64,000 nucleotides of DNA, taken from the NCBI GenBank assembly GCA_026625625.1, contig CP113055.1:3765001-3829000 (forward strand). The letters run 5' to 3'. Position 1 is the first letter of the stretch. Each line of letters starts with the position of its first letter. Source of the stretch: Blastomonas sp. SL216 (GTDB taxonomy: Bacteria; Pseudomonadota; Alphaproteobacteria; Sphingomonadales; Sphingomonadaceae). The notes beneath the pieces are model-generated. The model was not told the DNA's origin. It was given only the letters and a program-made list of their open reading frames with translations, and ran no database searches. This document shows positions 9,123 through 18,040 of this stretch, piece after piece. A program made the position numbers and the translations under genes.

Positions 9123-9247
9123 GGGAACTGAGACCGCTGCCTGCTCTTAGGGAGTTGTAAGGCAGCTGACCACCCAAAGTCCGCCCTTCCCGCAGCCAGA
9201 TCACTGGACTGAAAGCCGCCATTGCGCCAAAGAGTCAGCGATCCAGG
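9123..9247. other. Gap between the metal module and the aromatic operon
   Basis: 125 bases between the DUF3703 stop and the 3' end of the leftward catabolic operon. I see no gene and no strong hairpin with a U-run. Confidence 0.4.
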
Positions 9248-9964
9248 TTAATTCAGGTCCGCTCGCGCCATCCACTCCAGCAGCGCCGCGCTGACGGCTT
9301 CCGGCGTCTCCATCGGTGCCATATGGCCTGCGGTTTCGAAGACGACCATCGTTGCGCCTGCAATGGCATCGGCAATGGGGACGTGCTGGTCGGGCGGGCT
9401 CCACAGGTCGAATTCGCCGACACCGACCAGCGTGGGGCAGGCGATCTGGCCGAGCAGCGGGGCGGCGTCGGGGCGGTTCACCAGCGCGGTGATCTGTTGC
9501 CGGTGGATGGCGGGCGTCATGCGCTCGACCATCGCATAAAGCGTCGCGCGCAGCGCCGGGTCGGTATCGAGCAGGCCGGGCCGCACCATCGGCGGCAGCC
9601 ACGCATCGGCCAGCACGGTCATGCCTTGCCCCGCACTGATGTCGAGCATCGCCTGGCGCTTGGGCAGTTCCTCCGGCGGCGCGGCGTGGACCCCGGTATC
9701 GAGCAGCCCGATCCGCGCCACGCGCTGGGGCGCAAGGCGGAACACCTCCAGCGTGACACGCCCGCCCATCGAATGGCCGACGATCGAGAACCGCTCCGGT
9801 GCTGCGTCCAGAATGTGCGCGGCCATGCCCGCCAGCGAATCATGCCGGGTGAGGTCGGGAACGATGACATCGTAATGCTCACCCAGGGCGGCGCTCTGGT
9901 GCGTCCAGACATCGCTATCGCACAGCAGGCCGGGGACAAGGATGACGGTTTCGAGTATGCTCAT
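9248..9964 (-). CDS. Alpha/beta hydrolase, last gene of aromatic operon
   Basis: Hydrolase of 238 residues with nucleophile Ser65 in GHSMGG, likely acid D186 (GEFDLWSP) and His214 (AGHMAP). It has no signal peptide, so it acts in the cytoplasm. It is the most distal gene of the leftward operon that starts with the FAD monooxygenase, 4 bases behind the cupin gene. It may hydrolyse an ester, an enol-lactone or a ring-cleavage product; the family alone does not say which. Confidence 0.85.
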   Translation of the reverse strand: MSILETVILVPGLLCDSDVWTHQSAALGEHYDVIVPDLTRHDSLAGMAAHILDAAPERFSIVGHSMGGRVTLEVFRLAPQRVARIGLLDTGVHAAPPEELPKRQAMLDISAGQGMTVLADAWLPPMVRPGLLDTDPALRATLYAMVERMTPAIHRQQITALVNRPDAAPLLGQIACPTLVGVGEFDLWSPPDQHVPIADAIAGATMVVFETAGHMAPMETPEAVSAALLEWMARADLN

Positions 9965-9968
9965 GCGG

Positions 9969-10466
9969 TCAGGGCATTACATCGGCCAGGGGGCTTCCGT
10001 CCACTATCCTTGGTGCCGCCTCGATCAGCACGAAGGCGATGCGGCAGATCTCGGCGGCCGAGGGATTGCGCCACAGATGGATGGTACCGCGCTGCACGAT
10101 GATGTCGCCCGCCATGGCTGTCGTCACCACGCCGTCGTCCAGTTCCAGCTCGACCTCGCCCGACAGCACGATGCCGTAATCGATGCTGCTGCTGCGATGG
10201 AATGGCGAGACACCGCCCGGCAGCATGTCGACGATGCGGATCACCGACCCCTTGTGCAGCGTCAGCCCGGCGTCGCGGGTGCGGCCGTCGGTCTCGTCAT
10301 TATTGTCGGCAGGGACGGTCGCGGTGGTCCAGACCAGGCTGAACGCCGCATCGCCCGACGGGATGGGCGTGACCGGCAGCATGTCGTCGCTGCGGATGAT
10401 CGCGCGGCCGGTTGCATCATGCCCGGTGACGATGCGGCGGACGGGTGGGGAGGCCATGGCGCTCAT
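9969..10466 (-). CDS. Cupin domain protein
   Basis: Single-domain cupin of 165 residues. The metal-binding first motif reads GGVSPFHRSSSIDYGIVLSGEVE (about residues 84-106) and the second GDIIVQRGTIHLWRN. The start at 10466 overlaps the stop of the upstream FAH-family gene (ATGA), so they are translationally coupled. Cupins of this size in aromatic operons can be isomerases, decarboxylases or ring-modifying enzymes; here the substrate is unknown. Confidence 0.82.
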   Translation of the reverse strand: MSAMASPPVRRIVTGHDATGRAIIRSDDMLPVTPIPSGDAAFSLVWTTATVPADNNDETDGRTRDAGLTLHKGSVIRIVDMLPGGVSPFHRSSSIDYGIVLSGEVELELDDGVVTTAMAGDIIVQRGTIHLWRNPSAAEICRIAFVLIEAAPRIVDGSPLADVMP

Positions 10467-11422
10467 CCCTTGACCACCTTCTGGTCGATCGCGCCGAACA
10501 GCAGCCCGCCATCGGGCAGCCGCGCCTCCATCCGGACGGTATCGCCAAAGCGCATGAAGCCGGTACGCGCCTGCCCCTCATCGAGCATCTCGATGCCGCG
10601 CCGCTCGGCGATGCACGAGGAGCCGATCTCGCGGAAATTGCTGTTCGATACCGTGCCAGAACCGATGATCGTGCCCGCACAGAGCGAGCGCGTGCTGGCG
10701 GCATGCGCGACCAGCTGGTGAAAGCCGAATTCCATGGGGCCGCCCTCGGCATTGCCGAAGCGTTCACCGTTCCAGTCGACCGTCAGCGGCAGATGCACGC
10801 GGCCTTCGCGCCAGGCCTCGCCCAGCACATCGGGCGTGACAGCAAAGGGCGCAACCGAACAGGCCGGTTTGGCCTGGACCCAGCCGAACCCGGTCTTCAT
10901 CTCGACAGGGGCGAGCGCGCGCAGCGACCAGTCGTTGATCTGCACCAGCAGCTTGATATGGCCAAGCGCCTGTTCGGGGGTGACGCCCATCGGCACGAAA
11001 TCGGTGATCACGCCGAATTCGCCCTCGAAATCGATACCATCCTCTTCGCGCGGCAGCGGCACATCGGCGGTGGCGGACAGGAACTGGTGCGACAGGCCCT
11101 GGTACATCAGCGGCCGGCCCGGCGGCGGCGGTTCGGTGCCGAACAGCGTCTCCATCAGCTCGCCATGGCTGCGATAGGCTGAACCATCGAGCCACTGCCA
11201 AGCGCGCGGCAGAGGGGCGGCATAGACCAGGCCCTCGGTGCGCTCGCCTTCGCCCGCCGCGAGCCGCTCAGCGAGCGCGCGCAGGCCCGGTTCGGCGCTG
11301 TCCCAGCTCTCGATCGCGGCCTGCAGCGTGGCCGGGGCGGCAGGCAGATAGCGGCTGCCATCGGCGCTGACGATGGCCAGTGCGCCATCGGGCGTGCCGT
11401 TATCGATGGTGGCGAGTTTCAT
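10463..11422 (-). CDS. Fumarylacetoacetate hydrolase family protein
   Basis: Protein of 319 residues with the FAH fold: a metal-site stretch DGIDFEGEFGVITDF near residues 127-141 and the FGFHQLVAHAASTRSLCAGTIIGSGTV region typical of fumarylpyruvate or fumarylacetoacetate hydrolases. Such enzymes cleave a C-C bond in a dioxo acid or decarboxylate/tautomerise an oxalocrotonate-type product. AAAGGAA precedes the ATG. In this operon it probably acts late, on the product made after extradiol ring cleavage. Confidence 0.9.
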   Translation of the reverse strand: MKLATIDNGTPDGALAIVSADGSRYLPAAPATLQAAIESWDSAEPGLRALAERLAAGEGERTEGLVYAAPLPRAWQWLDGSAYRSHGELMETLFGTEPPPPGRPLMYQGLSHQFLSATADVPLPREEDGIDFEGEFGVITDFVPMGVTPEQALGHIKLLVQINDWSLRALAPVEMKTGFGWVQAKPACSVAPFAVTPDVLGEAWREGRVHLPLTVDWNGERFGNAEGGPMEFGFHQLVAHAASTRSLCAGTIIGSGTVSNSNFREIGSSCIAERRGIEMLDEGQARTGFMRFGDTVRMEARLPDGGLLFGAIDQKVVKG

Positions 11423-11440
11423 GGCATTTCCTTTCGTGGG

Positions 11441-12364
11441 TCACAGATCGGCCAGGGCATTGGCGACCAGCGCGGCGATGTCGCCATCATGCGCCAAGCC
11501 CAGCCGGTCTGCTGCAGGCGTGAAAAGCGGAGGTTGCGAACCGAACGCTGCCTCGATCGCCGGATCGGGGGCGTAGGTCGCCAGCGCAGGATTGGCCCCG
11601 GTCTGGCGCGCAACCTCGGCCACCAGATCGCCCATGCGCACGCGCAGCGCTGGCAGGTTGAGTCGGCTGGTCTCGGGATCGCTGGCCAGGTCGAGCGCGG
11701 TCACCAGCTGGCCCACCAGCGCGCGGCGCGAAAGCAGCCAGCATGTTGCATCGGCCGAGACGGGCAGCGTGATCGGCTCGCCCGCTTTCAATGCGTGGAA
11801 CAGGTTGCTCAGGAATGCCGATTTCATCCCAGATGGGGCGAGCGGTCGTGCGATGATGCCGGGCAGGCGCAGCGACAGCCCGCGGAGCGCGCCGCGCCGG
11901 GTCAGCGTGGCGATCCATTCCTCGATCATCGCCTTGTGCGCGCCGTAAAACAGCATCGGACGAGCGGGCGTGGCGTCGTCGACATGGGGCGGCAGCGGAT
12001 CGCCGAACACCGCAATGCTGCTGGCGAAGATCAGGCGCGGAGCGTTGCCGTGCGCGGCCAGGGCATCGAGCAGCGCCATGGGGGCTGCGACATTGATGCG
12101 CGCGGCGAGCGCGGGATCGCCCTCTGCCGCGCCGCCCGGGATGGTCGCGAGGTGGACGATCGCCCCCACTGGCGCTGCAGTCAGCTGCGCGACCAGTGCC
12201 GGATCGTCAATCTCGCCCGGCAGCGCGGTCACGCTCGGCAGATCGACGAAATCCAGCCCGGTGCGGTCGGTCGCGATGACCGAACGCGTGCCCGCGAGCG
12301 CGCGCACCAGCGCCTGGCCGACAAAGCCGCCCGCGCCGGTGATCAGGACGGGCTCAGCTGCCAT
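11441..12364 (-). CDS. NAD-dependent epimerase/dehydratase family protein
   Basis: Extended SDR of 307 residues with the N-terminal GAGGFVG nucleotide motif and a YGAHK active-site motif near the middle. The start at 12364 is chosen because it lies directly before the Rossmann strand (MAAEPVLITGAGGFVG) and overlaps the previous stop by 11 bases; a longer frame upstream shows no family sequence. Its place among hydrolases and an FAH-fold protein suggests oxidation or reduction of a ring-cleavage fragment rather than sugar-nucleotide chemistry. Confidence 0.87.
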   Translation of the reverse strand: MAAEPVLITGAGGFVGQALVRALAGTRSVIATDRTGLDFVDLPSVTALPGEIDDPALVAQLTAAPVGAIVHLATIPGGAAEGDPALAARINVAAPMALLDALAAHGNAPRLIFASSIAVFGDPLPPHVDDATPARPMLFYGAHKAMIEEWIATLTRRGALRGLSLRLPGIIARPLAPSGMKSAFLSNLFHALKAGEPITLPVSADATCWLLSRRALVGQLVTALDLASDPETSRLNLPALRVRMGDLVAEVARQTGANPALATYAPDPAIEAAFGSQPPLFTPAADRLGLAHDGDIAALVANALADL

Positions 12365-13121
12365 CGGTGATCGATGTGCCGCCGTCGATGGCAATCTGCT
12401 GGCCGGTGATGAAGCTGCCGGCGTCCGAGGCGAGGAACAATGTGGCGGCGGCGACATCGTCGACCTCGCCAACGCGGCGCAGCGGAGTCATCTGCAACCG
12501 CCGCTCCATGAATTCTGCATTGGCCATCAATGGCTCGGACAACGGCGTGCGGATCAGCCCCGGCGCGATGGCATTGACGCGCACGTTGCTGGGCCCCCAT
12601 TGTACCGCGAGGTTGCGCGCGAGTTGCGCGACGCCGGCCTTGGCCAGCGCATAGGCGTTGATGCTGCCATTGCCGCGCAGCGCAGACAGGCTGGACATCA
12701 GGACCACACTGCCGCCGCCCCGCGCGGCCATATGCGGCAGCGCAAGGCTGGTCAGTGCAACCATCGAGCGCAGGTTGATCGCCATCACCGTGTCGAAATC
12801 GTCGAGCGACCAGCTGCCCGCTGCGCCGGTGATCCCGGCATTGCACACCAGGATGTCGATGCCGCCAAAGGCCGAGATCGTGCCCTTGACCAGTCCGGTC
12901 AGCGCGGCGCTATCGGTGATGTCGCACGCAATGCCGCGCACCCGATAGCCTTGCCCCGCCAACACGGCTTCTATCTCCGCCACATCGCCCGCATCTTCGC
13001 TCGACACGACGACATTCGCGCCCGCTTCGGCAAACATCTCGGCGATGGCGAGCCCGATTCCGCGCGTCGATCCGGTGACGATGGCCGTGCGGCCCGCAAG
13101 ATCAAACGCGCGGTCCAGCAT
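12354..13121 (-). CDS. Short-chain dehydrogenase/reductase
   Basis: Classical SDR of 255 residues: TGSTRGIG cofactor motif near residue 16, NAG motif (VCNAGITG), catalytic Ser in the LMSSLSAL stretch and YxxxK (YALAKAG). It ends in a typical GGTSITDGS tail. It should oxidise an alcohol or reduce a ketone of an operon intermediate with NAD(P). Confidence 0.92.
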   Translation of the reverse strand: MLDRAFDLAGRTAIVTGSTRGIGLAIAEMFAEAGANVVVSSEDAGDVAEIEAVLAGQGYRVRGIACDITDSAALTGLVKGTISAFGGIDILVCNAGITGAAGSWSLDDFDTVMAINLRSMVALTSLALPHMAARGGGSVVLMSSLSALRGNGSINAYALAKAGVAQLARNLAVQWGPSNVRVNAIAPGLIRTPLSEPLMANAEFMERRLQMTPLRRVGEVDDVAAATLFLASDAGSFITGQQIAIDGGTSITDGS

Positions 13122-13124
13122 CGG

Positions 13125-13904
13125 TCAGTCTTCGATGATCGCCACCGCACGCGTCCAGCCGGCTGACGCGCCGCGGATCTTGTGCGGGAAGCAGCTGACG
13201 GTGAAGCCGTGCGCGGGCAGGCTTTCGAGGTTGTGCAGCTTTTCGAGGTGGCAATAGCCGATGTCGCGCCCGGCCTTGTGGCCTTCCCAGATCAGCGAGG
13301 TATCGCCGGTCTCGGCGACCTTCTTGGCGGTATGGCTGAACGGTGCATCCCAGCTCCAGGCGTCGGTGCCGGTGACGCGGATGCCGCGCTCGAGCAGGTA
13401 CATTGTCGCCTCATAGCCCATGCCGCAGCCGATATTGACGAATTCGGGATTACCCACCGCGCTGCCTGCTGCGGTGTTGACCAGCACGATCTCGAACGGC
13501 TGGAGCTCGTGGCCGATGCGCTTGAGTTCGGCTTCGACATCGGCAGCGGTGACGACATAGCCGTCCTCGAAATGCCGGAAGTCGAGCTTGACGCCGGGGT
13601 TGAAGCACCATTCCAGCGGCACCTCGTCGATTGTGATCGCGCGCTGGCCGCCATCCATCGTCGGGTGGAAGTGCCAGGGCGCATCGAGATGCGTGCCGTT
13701 GTGCGTGGTCAGCGTCACCCATTCGGCCGCGGCAAAGCCTGCGCCATCGGGAGTCTGCTCGGCAGTCACACCGGGGAAGAAATGCCCGAGCTCCGCAATC
13801 GTGTCGGCATGCTGCTGATAGGTGATCTTGGGCCGCATGAACGGCGGATCGGTGATGACGTCGTTTTCCAGATAGATCGACAGGTCGACGAAGGTGCGGG
13901 CCAT
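13125..13904 (-). CDS. Cyclase family (KynB/isatin-hydrolase-like) metal hydrolase
   Basis: Protein of 259 residues with the metal-binding motif HNGTHLDAPWHFH at residues 68-80, the hallmark of the family that includes kynurenine formamidase and isatin hydrolase. GAGGATAACC precedes the ATG at 13904. It should be a cytoplasmic Mn/Zn hydrolase that opens an amide, lactone or cyclic intermediate. A lactone formed during ring degradation is a reasonable substrate, but this is inference. Confidence 0.88.
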   Translation of the reverse strand: MARTFVDLSIYLENDVITDPPFMRPKITYQQHADTIAELGHFFPGVTAEQTPDGAGFAAAEWVTLTTHNGTHLDAPWHFHPTMDGGQRAITIDEVPLEWCFNPGVKLDFRHFEDGYVVTAADVEAELKRIGHELQPFEIVLVNTAAGSAVGNPEFVNIGCGMGYEATMYLLERGIRVTGTDAWSWDAPFSHTAKKVAETGDTSLIWEGHKAGRDIGYCHLEKLHNLESLPAHGFTVSCFPHKIRGASAGWTRAVAIIED

Positions 13905-13906
13905 GG

Positions 13907-14359
13907 TTATCCTCTCGGCAAGATTGCGCGCAATGCGATGGGGGTGATGATCAGCCCCAGCAGGCCACCATATCCGACTTTCAGCGCCAGCGCGCTGCCC
14001 CATGGCATGGTTTCGATGCCGCCCAGCCAAAGCAATGCGGTGACGGCTGCGGCGAGGGCGAGCGAAGCGACCGCCAGCCAGACCGCGCGCTTGGCGATCT
14101 GCAGGGGCAGGGGCGGCGCTCCGGCCAGGCTGCCGGCGGCCATTTTGGTGCGGGTCTGCAGGGCGGGCATCAGCGCTGCCATGAAGCCTGCCGCCAGGGT
14201 CTGGGGAATGAAATCGAGCGTCAGATTATCCGGTGCGAAGACGGAGATCACGGGCTTCAGACCGAACACGAGCAGGAAAAAGGCCGCGCTGATCGCCATC
14301 GAAATGCCGATGGAGATCAGCGTGCTGTTCCGCAGGTGCGCGGCTGCTGCGGATGTCAT
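13907..14359 (-). CDS. Small inner-membrane protein of unknown function
   Basis: Protein of 150 residues with about four hydrophobic segments (near 15-35, 50-68, 88-112 and 120-145). It starts in an ATGA overlap with the DUF2218 gene and ends 2 bases before the cyclase start codon, so it is a full operon member. No family recognised. It could help import or export an intermediate. Confidence 0.7.
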   Translation of the reverse strand: MTSAAAAHLRNSTLISIGISMAISAAFFLLVFGLKPVISVFAPDNLTLDFIPQTLAAGFMAALMPALQTRTKMAAGSLAGAPPLPLQIAKRAVWLAVASLALAAAVTALLWLGGIETMPWGSALALKVGYGGLLGLIITPIALRAILPRG

Positions 14360-14682
14360 CCATCGACCCAGTTATAGGCGAGCGGCACCTCGCGGAACGC
14401 AAAGCGGTCGATATGCCGCTCCAGCGCGCCCTTCAGCCCGTCACGCTGGCCCTCGGCGCTGGCGTTGATCGTGCAGACGAGCGTGTCGTCCTCTGCATCG
14501 AGCGTAACCAGCGCATCGGCAGGCCATTCCGCCCCGCGCGCATCCCTGGCAAAGGTGATCTCTCCGTGCGCCTTGTCAAAGGTCACGGGCAGATTGTGCT
14601 CCCAGTGCTTGCAGACCTGTTGCAGATACTTGCTGGCGCTGGTGGTGGGGATGCGGGCGGTTGCGACAAAGCTCATGGTCAT
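14356..14682 (-). CDS. DUF2218 family protein
   Basis: Small soluble protein of 108 residues with the family pattern: an N-terminal ARIPTTSASKYLQQVCKHWEH helix region, a central beta region with TFDKAHGEI, and a C-terminal HIDRFAFRE segment. Members often sit beside siderophore-receptor or oxidoreductase genes and their role is not settled. It is translationally coupled to the hydrolase upstream and the membrane protein downstream. Confidence 0.8.
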   Translation of the reverse strand: MTMSFVATARIPTTSASKYLQQVCKHWEHNLPVTFDKAHGEITFARDARGAEWPADALVTLDAEDDTLVCTINASAEGQRDGLKGALERHIDRFAFREVPLAYNWVDG

Positions 14683-15845
14683 TCGGCTCCTGAAACATCG
14701 CCGCCGAGCGTTTCGGCGAACCAGTCGGCGATGTAATCGCAGCCATAGGCCATGTTGTCAGCCCCGACATGCTCGACCCCGCCTTCGCGCGGCGTGAAGA
14801 TCTTCAGCTCGCGCTTGGGGCTGTTGGTCAGCTGGTCATAGCTCTGGTGCGCATATTCGACGCTGATCTGCCGGTCCTGCTCGCCGTGCGTGACCAGGAA
14901 CGGTACCTTGATCCGTTCCATCACGCCATTGAGCGTCATGTCCTGCGACTTCTCATGGAACTCGTCCATGTCCTTGGCGCCGAACACCCACATCACGTGC
15001 GCCCAGTAATGCGGCACGGGGTTTTCGCCCTCGCGGCGCAGGCGCTTCTGCTGCACTTCGGCCCAATTGTGGTTCGCACCCCAGACCGCACCGCTGGCAA
15101 AGCGCGGCTCGAACGCGACTGCGCGCGGGGCGAAATGGCCGCCGAGCGAAATGCCGGTCATGCCGATGCGCTTGGGGTCGACATCGGGCTGCTTTTCCAG
15201 CCAGTCGACCGCAGGCGAGGCCCATTTTTCCGAATGCGGCGTGGCGGGCAGATTGTTGATGCGCAGCGCTTCGCCCGTGCCCGGCTGATCGACGCACAGC
15301 GTCGAAATGCCGCGCGCGGCCAGCGCCTGGGGCAGGTTGGACCAGTAGAGAAGCTCCTTGGAGCTATCGAGCCCGTTGCAATAGATCACCACCGGCTTGG
15401 GACCTTCGCCCGGCGCGCGGACGAACAGCGCCGGATATTCGCTGCCCTCATAGGGGATCATCACGCGCTCGACCGGGTGCTTGCCCAGCGTCATCGCCCT
15501 CGCAAACGTGTCCTGCGCCAGCGCAAAGGTGGCAACGCGCGCGGGATTGCCATGGCCCTGCATGCGTTCGCCGACCAGCAGATACAGCGCGGCGCGCTCC
15601 AGCTTCTTGGAGGCCGACAGGCTGCGGCCGCGTGCCTCGTCCTCGGCGGCCAGGCCGATCAGCTTTTCGCCCATCGCCACCCATTGCTGCAGGAACTCGC
15701 CGGTGCCGGCATCCTCGCCATTGGCCGCCGCGTCGCGGATCGGCTTGCACATGTCGATGATCTCGCCGATCTTGCCGCCGCTTTCCAGCGCGATCGAGAC
15801 CGACAGGTTCCAGACATAATTGGGGAAATATTCAAACAGGGCCAT
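14679..15845 (-). CDS. Alpha/beta hydrolase, C-C hydrolase-like (FrsA/DHPON hydrolase type)
   Basis: Protein of 388 residues with an N-terminal helical domain (about 1-125) and a C-terminal alpha/beta hydrolase domain: nucleophile Ser233 (GISLGGH), acid D324 (GEQDRQIS) and His359 (GGVEHVG). This two-part build is like 2,6-dihydroxypseudooxynicotine hydrolase, which splits a C-C bond between an aromatic ring and a side-chain carbonyl. It follows the extradiol dioxygenase by 5 bases, so cleavage of a ring-fission product or acyl-aromatic is a good guess. An ordinary esterase cannot be ruled out. Confidence 0.85.
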   Translation of the reverse strand: MALFEYFPNYVWNLSVSIALESGGKIGEIIDMCKPIRDAAANGEDAGTGEFLQQWVAMGEKLIGLAAEDEARGRSLSASKKLERAALYLLVGERMQGHGNPARVATFALAQDTFARAMTLGKHPVERVMIPYEGSEYPALFVRAPGEGPKPVVIYCNGLDSSKELLYWSNLPQALAARGISTLCVDQPGTGEALRINNLPATPHSEKWASPAVDWLEKQPDVDPKRIGMTGISLGGHFAPRAVAFEPRFASGAVWGANHNWAEVQQKRLRREGENPVPHYWAHVMWVFGAKDMDEFHEKSQDMTLNGVMERIKVPFLVTHGEQDRQISVEYAHQSYDQLTNSPKRELKIFTPREGGVEHVGADNMAYGCDYIADWFAETLGGDVSGAE

Positions 15846-15850
15846 AAGGA

Positions 15851-16753
15851 TCAGACTCCGGCGGGCTGGAAGAGGCCGGCATCAGGCGCCGGGTGCGGCA
15901 TGGTCTGCGGTCCGCCGATGCCGACGCCCCACTGGTCCATGACCATGGGGGCAGGAACGTGCACCTGTGCCTCCCAGGTGGCGTCGTCCACTTCCTCCAG
16001 CTCGGCCGTATATTCGACCGCGAAACCGGCAGGGGTGGTGAAATAGCTGAAGGTGTTGTTGCCCGCCGTGTGGCGGCCGGGGCCCCAGCGGATATCGGTG
16101 CCCTTCTGCTTCAGCCGATGGATGCCGCGCATCATGTCGTCGACGCCCAGCATGTCATAGGCGACATGGTTGAGACAGGCGGGTCCGGGCAGCAGCGCGA
16201 TCCGGTGGTGCCACTGGTTGCAGCGCAGGAAGCACATGAAGTCGCCCAGCCAGTCGCTGACCTTGAAGCCCAGCACATCGGTGAAGAAGCGCACCATCTC
16301 CTGATGGTCGGGCGAATGCAGCACGATATGGCTGATCTTCTGCGGAATGCCTTCCCAGCGGGTCAGCTCGCGTGCGCTGCCGCGCGCCACGTCGCTCGAA
16401 ATCTCGAACGGCAGACCGTCCTTGCTGAAGAAGCGGAAGCCATAGCCACCGCCCAGCGTGTCGAGCTCGCGCGGTGCGAACACGACCTGGCAGCCATAAT
16501 CGGTCACCTTGGCGTGGAGCGCGTCGACATCGGCGCGGCTGTCTGCCGCCAGGGTGATGATGTCGATCCGCTGCGTGTCCGATGCACGCAGCCGCACGAC
16601 GTAAAGCTCGTCATTGCCCTCCGCTGCAAAGTGCAGCATTCCGTCCTTCTCGCCGGCATCCTTCAGACCCCAGACGTCGCGATAGAATGCGGCTTCGGCG
16701 GCAAGATCGGTGACGGCATAGCCGACATGGCGAATTTCGCTGACACGTGCCAT
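15851..16753 (-). CDS. Type I extradiol ring-cleavage dioxygenase (VOC fold)
   Basis: Two-domain VOC protein of 300 residues. The iron ligands of the active C-terminal domain are visible as His142, His196 (CLNHVAYD) and Glu247 (FAVEYTAE), matching in order and spacing the H/H/E of BphC-type enzymes. It should open a catechol-type ring next to the hydroxyls with Fe(II) and O2. It lies directly behind the FAD monooxygenase gene, so it probably cleaves the diol made by that enzyme. AAGGAG precedes the ATG. Confidence 0.9.
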   Translation of the reverse strand: MARVSEIRHVGYAVTDLAAEAAFYRDVWGLKDAGEKDGMLHFAAEGNDELYVVRLRASDTQRIDIITLAADSRADVDALHAKVTDYGCQVVFAPRELDTLGGGYGFRFFSKDGLPFEISSDVARGSARELTRWEGIPQKISHIVLHSPDHQEMVRFFTDVLGFKVSDWLGDFMCFLRCNQWHHRIALLPGPACLNHVAYDMLGVDDMMRGIHRLKQKGTDIRWGPGRHTAGNNTFSYFTTPAGFAVEYTAELEEVDDATWEAQVHVPAPMVMDQWGVGIGGPQTMPHPAPDAGLFQPAGV

Positions 16754-16790
16754 AAAGTAACTCCTTGATGTGAATGGAAAGGGGCGAGCG

Positions 16791-17909
16791 TCAAATCGGC
16801 TCTGCCACCTTCATGAACATGTCCTTGGTGGCCTCTGCATTGTCGATCAGCGGTCCCTTGCCGATCTGGCCGAAGCAGATGGCGCGCGAGGATTCGACGA
16901 TATAGCGGCACCGTTCGAAGCGGCGGTTGCGATAGGCGGTGAGCGCCGGTTCGATCCCGTCAGCCGCGACCAGCTCGTCCGCGAGCACCAGAGCGTCCTC
17001 GATCGCCATGCCTGCACCCTGGCCCAGATGCGGGGTGGTGGCATGCACCGCATCGCCCAGCAGCACGACCCGGCCCTTGTGCCACGCACCTTCCAGGAAC
17101 ATCCATTCGAGCGGCTTGTAGACGACCTCGTCATCCTCGGTGATCTGACCGACCAGCGCCTGGATGGCGGGCGAGGGAACGCCGGCGATCTTGGAGCGCA
17201 TCGTGCTCGCCAGTTCCTCCTTGGCGTACCAGGGATTGCCCGGCTCGGGCGTGGTGACATACATGTACATCAGCTCGTCCGAGAGCGGGACCAGGCCGAT
17301 GCCCGTCTGGCCCTCATAAGCCTGCAGCGCGATCACATCGGGCGTGCGCCTGAAATTGTAGCGCCATACGGCCTGGCCGGTGAATTCGGGCGTTGGCGCA
17401 TCGGGAAAGATCATCGTGCGGGTCTGCGAATAGAGGCCGTCGGCGCCGATCACCAGGTCATAGCGCCCGGTACTGCCATCGCTGAAAGTGACCGAGACGC
17501 CGTCGCCATCATCGTCCAGCGTGCTGACCGTGATGCCCAGCCGGATATTGGCACCAGCCTCCTTGCTGCGATCGCCCAGCACCTTGTGCAGCGCGCGCCG
17601 GCCGATGCCGACATTGCCCGGATAGCCTTCAACGAGGCGTGGGGTCGGAATGTCTGCAACGCACTGGCCGGTCGGGATATAGACCTGCACCCGGTCAAAG
17701 CCGAAGCCCGCGCTGATATAATCGTCGATCAGGCCCAGTTCGGTCATCGCGCGGACGACATTGCCCTGCTGGATGATACCGACGCCATAGACCGACCAGT
17801 CGGGATCGCGCTCGATCACCTCGATTTCAAAACCCTTGCGGCACAGCGCGATGGCAGACGTCAGTCCGCCAATTCCGCCGCCCACGATCAAGATTCGCAT
17901 GTCCTTCAT
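16791..17909 (-). CDS. FAD-dependent aromatic hydroxylase, first gene of operon
   Basis: Class A flavoprotein monooxygenase of 372 residues: GGGIGG dinucleotide motif at residues 10-15 and the GD...P motif (GDAVHATTPHLGQGAG) near 285-300. It resembles salicylate and 6-hydroxynicotinate hydroxylases in layout. It should add a hydroxyl to a phenolic ring with NAD(P)H and O2. It is the promoter-proximal gene of the operon, behind a nod-box-like site and a NodD-like LysR gene; this and the extradiol partner make a polyphenol A-ring hydroxylase, as FdeE of Herbaspirillum naringenin degradation, a candidate. Start 17909 is preferred over 17900 for ribosome-site spacing. Confidence 0.87.
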   Translation of the reverse strand: MKDMRILIVGGGIGGLTSAIALCRKGFEIEVIERDPDWSVYGVGIIQQGNVVRAMTELGLIDDYISAGFGFDRVQVYIPTGQCVADIPTPRLVEGYPGNVGIGRRALHKVLGDRSKEAGANIRLGITVSTLDDDGDGVSVTFSDGSTGRYDLVIGADGLYSQTRTMIFPDAPTPEFTGQAVWRYNFRRTPDVIALQAYEGQTGIGLVPLSDELMYMYVTTPEPGNPWYAKEELASTMRSKIAGVPSPAIQALVGQITEDDEVVYKPLEWMFLEGAWHKGRVVLLGDAVHATTPHLGQGAGMAIEDALVLADELVAADGIEPALTAYRNRRFERCRYIVESSRAICFGQIGKGPLIDNAEATKDMFMKVAEPI

Positions 17910-17985
17910 GCCGATATGCCTCTCCCCGCCCGGAATTGCGTAACCGGGCCTGTTCATCCCGGCCTAGATAAGGGGAGAGCGGTAA

Positions 17986-18032
17986 ATCTGTAAATCTTAT
18001 TGTATTGATCCATAGGTATCACTTCCATGGAT
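17986..18032 (-). promoter_or_regulatory. Nod-box-like LysR binding site upstream of the monooxygenase operon
   Basis: Read on the minus strand, ATC-N9-GAT (18032-18018) is followed after 8 bases by ATCAATACAATAAGATTTAC (18009-17990), close to the second half of the rhizobial nod box. The outer part is also a perfect inverted repeat, TGATCCAT (18006-18013) and ATGGATCA (18027-18034), 13 bp apart. It lies 77 bp upstream of the monooxygenase start and just past the 3' end of the NodD-like gene. The comparison with the consensus is from memory. Confidence 0.6.
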
Positions 18033-18040
18033 CATCGGTG

